This document shows, piece by piece, positions 62,636 to 64,000 of a stretch of 64,000 nt of DNA. Numbering within the stretch: position 1 is the stretch's first letter; every line of letters begins with the position of its first letter. Source of the DNA: an uncultured Oceanospirillaceae bacterium (GTDB lineage: Bacteria > Pseudomonadota > Gammaproteobacteria > Pseudomonadales > Balneatricaceae); contig CAJXNY010000011.1 in NCBI GenBank assembly GCA_913057435.1, forward strand, positions 1 to 64,000, in the 5' to 3' direction. The notes under the pieces were generated by a model, which searched no databases, was not told the origin of the DNA, and worked only from the letters and a program-made list of their open reading frames with translations. The position numbers were made by a program, and so were the translations under genes.

Positions 62636-63658
62636 ATGCGACTAACTCTCTGCAAACTGAAAAAACAGGTTATTTCCAGCTCTCTGGCTGTAGCGTTGGG
62701 TGTGGGTGCCATGGCTGCGTCTACTGCTCAGGCGGCGGAACACAACTGGCGTTTCGCTAACCTGTACACCCGTGGTACAGCGTTCGGTGAGGTTTACGGC
62801 AACCTGGCTTCGAACATCGAAGAGATGTCTGGCGGTCGCATCAAAGTTAAAATGATGTACGCAGGTGAAGGTGTTGATACTAAAGGTATCCTGGGCGCGG
62901 TGAAAACTGGTCTGATCACCATGGGCGCAACGTTCCAGCCAATGAACGCGGGTGAACTGCCTGCCGGTATCGTTGAAGTGGGTCTGCCAGGTGGCACCGC
63001 TGACGTAGGTAAGCTGAGCGTACTGTTCCACGAAAAAGGCTGGAACGAAGTTCTGACCAAAGCCTACGGCGAACAGGGCCTGCAGTACCTGGACCCATAC
63101 GTTCAGCCACCGGTTTACCTGCTGACCAAGAAAGAAATCAAGACCATTGAAGACTTCAAAGGCCTGAAACTGCGTGCGCCAGGCGCTTACGGCAAGTTCG
63201 TTCGTAACCTGGGTGCATCTCCAGTCTCTCTGACCTGGAGCGAGATCTACACGGGTCTGGCAACGGGCGTAATCGATGGTTCTATCGGTTCCAACCTGAT
63301 CGACCACCGCGATGGCAACCACGCTGAAGTAGCAAAATTCATGTACCGTCTGCCACTGGCCGGCGCTCAGGTACTGCCAGTATTTGTTAACCAGAAAGCC
63401 TGGAACAAACTGCCGAAGGATCTGCAGGCGATCGTACGTTCTGCAACATCTGTACACGCACGTGAGCAGATGACCAAGTCCCGTCTGTGGGAAGCGCAGG
63501 CGATTGCTGACATGGAAGCCAAAGGCATGAAATGGAGCCCGGTACCAAGCGCTGCTGATAAAGCTGCATGGACCAAAGCGGGTGAGTCCCTGTGGGACGA
63601 ATACTCCAAACAGGACAAGTTCAGCAAAGAGCTGATCGCCATCCTGAAAGAACAGTAA
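62636..63658 (+). CDS. TRAP transporter substrate-binding protein (DctP family), second system
   Basis: A 340-residue exported receptor with a signal peptide (residues 1-31, KKQVISSSLAVALGVGAMAAS ... AQAAEHNW). DctP features include SGGRIKVKMMYAGEGVDTKG, EDFKGLKLRAPG (conserved Arg) and SEIYTGLATGVIDGSIGS. ATG 62636 follows AAAGAGG by five bases; an earlier ATG at 62582 has no ribosome binding site. Position after the LysR, dehydrogenase and aminotransferase genes suggests the ligand is the amine they degrade, though this is inference. Confidence 0.9.
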   Translation: MRLTLCKLKKQVISSSLAVALGVGAMAASTAQAAEHNWRFANLYTRGTAFGEVYGNLASNIEEMSGGRIKVKMMYAGEGVDTKGILGAVKTGLITMGATFQPMNAGELPAGIVEVGLPGGTADVGKLSVLFHEKGWNEVLTKAYGEQGLQYLDPYVQPPVYLLTKKEIKTIEDFKGLKLRAPGAYGKFVRNLGASPVSLTWSEIYTGLATGVIDGSIGSNLIDHRDGNHAEVAKFMYRLPLAGAQVLPVFVNQKAWNKLPKDLQAIVRSATSVHAREQMTKSRLWEAQAIADMEAKGMKWSPVPSAADKAAWTKAGESLWDEYSKQDKFSKELIAILKEQ

Positions 63659-63674
63659 GCATCACTGTTTACTG

Positions 63675-63712
63675 AACAGCAACGGCTGGCTCTGCCAGCC
63701 GTTGCTGTTTTA
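63675..63712 (+). terminator. Hairpin attenuator between dctP and dctQ
   Basis: A 16-bp perfect stem (AACAGCAACGGCTGGC / GCCAGCCGTTGCTGTT) with a TCT loop, followed by TTT. It is common between receptor and permease genes of TRAP operons and would lower permease expression. Confidence 0.8.
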
Positions 63713-63784
63713 GCCCGGTGCCACTGCGGGTGGCCATATGGGTAAAGCCCTTCTCTTCCACCTGTCGAAGAAAGCTGAATAAGC

Positions 63785-64000
63785 ATGCTTACATCAACTC
63801 TCAGACTCTATTGTTCAGGCGTCCAGTCGCTGGTCACGTTTCTCGGTAAAGGCATCTCTGTGCTGATGCCGATGATCGCACTGGTTATTGCATTCGAAGT
63901 TTTTGCACGTTATTTCCTGAACAAGCCCACTATCTGGGCCTACGACCTGTCGCTGTTTTTCTCTGGCTACCTGGCAGCGCTGGGTGGTGCATACGCACAA
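63785..64000 (+). CDS. dctQ: TRAP transporter small permease DctQ, partial (runs off the right edge)
   Basis: The first 72 residues are visible. They begin MLTSTLRLYCSGVQSLVTFL, then a helix with MPMIALVIAFEVFARYFLNKP and WAYDLSLFFSGYLAALGGAYA, which fit the N-terminal half of DctQ including the ARYFLNKPT segment. It belongs with the dctP gene upstream. The remaining part and the dctM gene lie outside the window. Confidence 0.9.
   Translation, partial: MLTSTLRLYCSGVQSLVTFLGKGISVLMPMIALVIAFEVFARYFLNKPTIWAYDLSLFFSGYLAALGGAYAQ

Overview
The window looks like a chromosomal piece of a marine gammaproteobacterium of the Oceanospirillaceae type (Marinobacterium, Neptuniibacter or Amphritea-like). 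This is inferred from gene content: an atp terminator followed by glmU-glmS, a ubiC-ubiA-phoB-phoR block, crc next to pyrE, prlC-yheV, two TRAP transporters and a nor cluster. No rRNA, CRISPR array, prophage or transposase gene was seen. One tRNA gene (tRNA-Phe) is present.

Layout. 1-6440: probable atp-operon terminator, glmU and glmS (UDP-GlcNAc synthesis), then an orphan phosphonate-type binding protein paired with a membrane histidine kinase, and a small acidic/basic protein. 6640-10800: a HexR/RpiR-type regulator divergent from a TakP-like TRAP binding protein, with its DctM and DctQ permeases on the opposite strand. 11100-14600: yjaG plus two small membrane proteins, an MDR oxidoreductase, and cysZ. 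14600-18960: phoR, phoB (with a good Pho box), ubiA, ubiC and a DUF1415 gene. 18980-26510: a complete nitric oxide reductase module, norCB-norD-norQ-norE-norF (order norCB, norD, norQ, norE, norF on the minus strand), divergent from norR, with a sigma-54 promoter and NorR-type sites in between. A pair of inverted REP-like repeats sits between norE and norQ.

26980-45650 is the most unusual part: an MSHA-like type IV pilus locus on the plus strand. It encodes an ExeA/MshM-like ATPase with a C-terminal SPOR-like region, the secretin MshL, TPR protein MshN, ATPase MshE, platform protein MshG, PilM/N-like, PilO-like and MshK-like proteins and a PilX-like protein. Three large paralogous prepilins with DxDxDG calcium-type loops follow, one of which carries about eleven RTX nonapeptide repeats. 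Then come a response regulator and histidine kinase overlapping each other, and three small paralogous prepilins, each in its own transcription unit with a shared upstream element.

45700-58070: pyrE, crc (an exonuclease III fold without its catalytic residues), an iron-linked operon (IrpA-like imelysin, di-haem oxidoreductase, second imelysin, DUF1513) behind a Fur-box-like site, a gamma carbonic anhydrase, an AhpD-like protein missing one redox cysteine, prlC, yheV and a PQQ/sorbosone dehydrogenase-like protein. 58170-64000: a LysR regulator, a succinate-semialdehyde-type dehydrogenase, an omega-aminotransferase and the start of a second TRAP system, which together look like an uptake and degradation unit for an omega-amino acid (GABA, beta-alanine or taurine). 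The window ends inside the DctQ gene of that transporter. A-rich motifs resembling Hfq/Crc targets lie at the translation starts of three of the uptake/catabolic genes.
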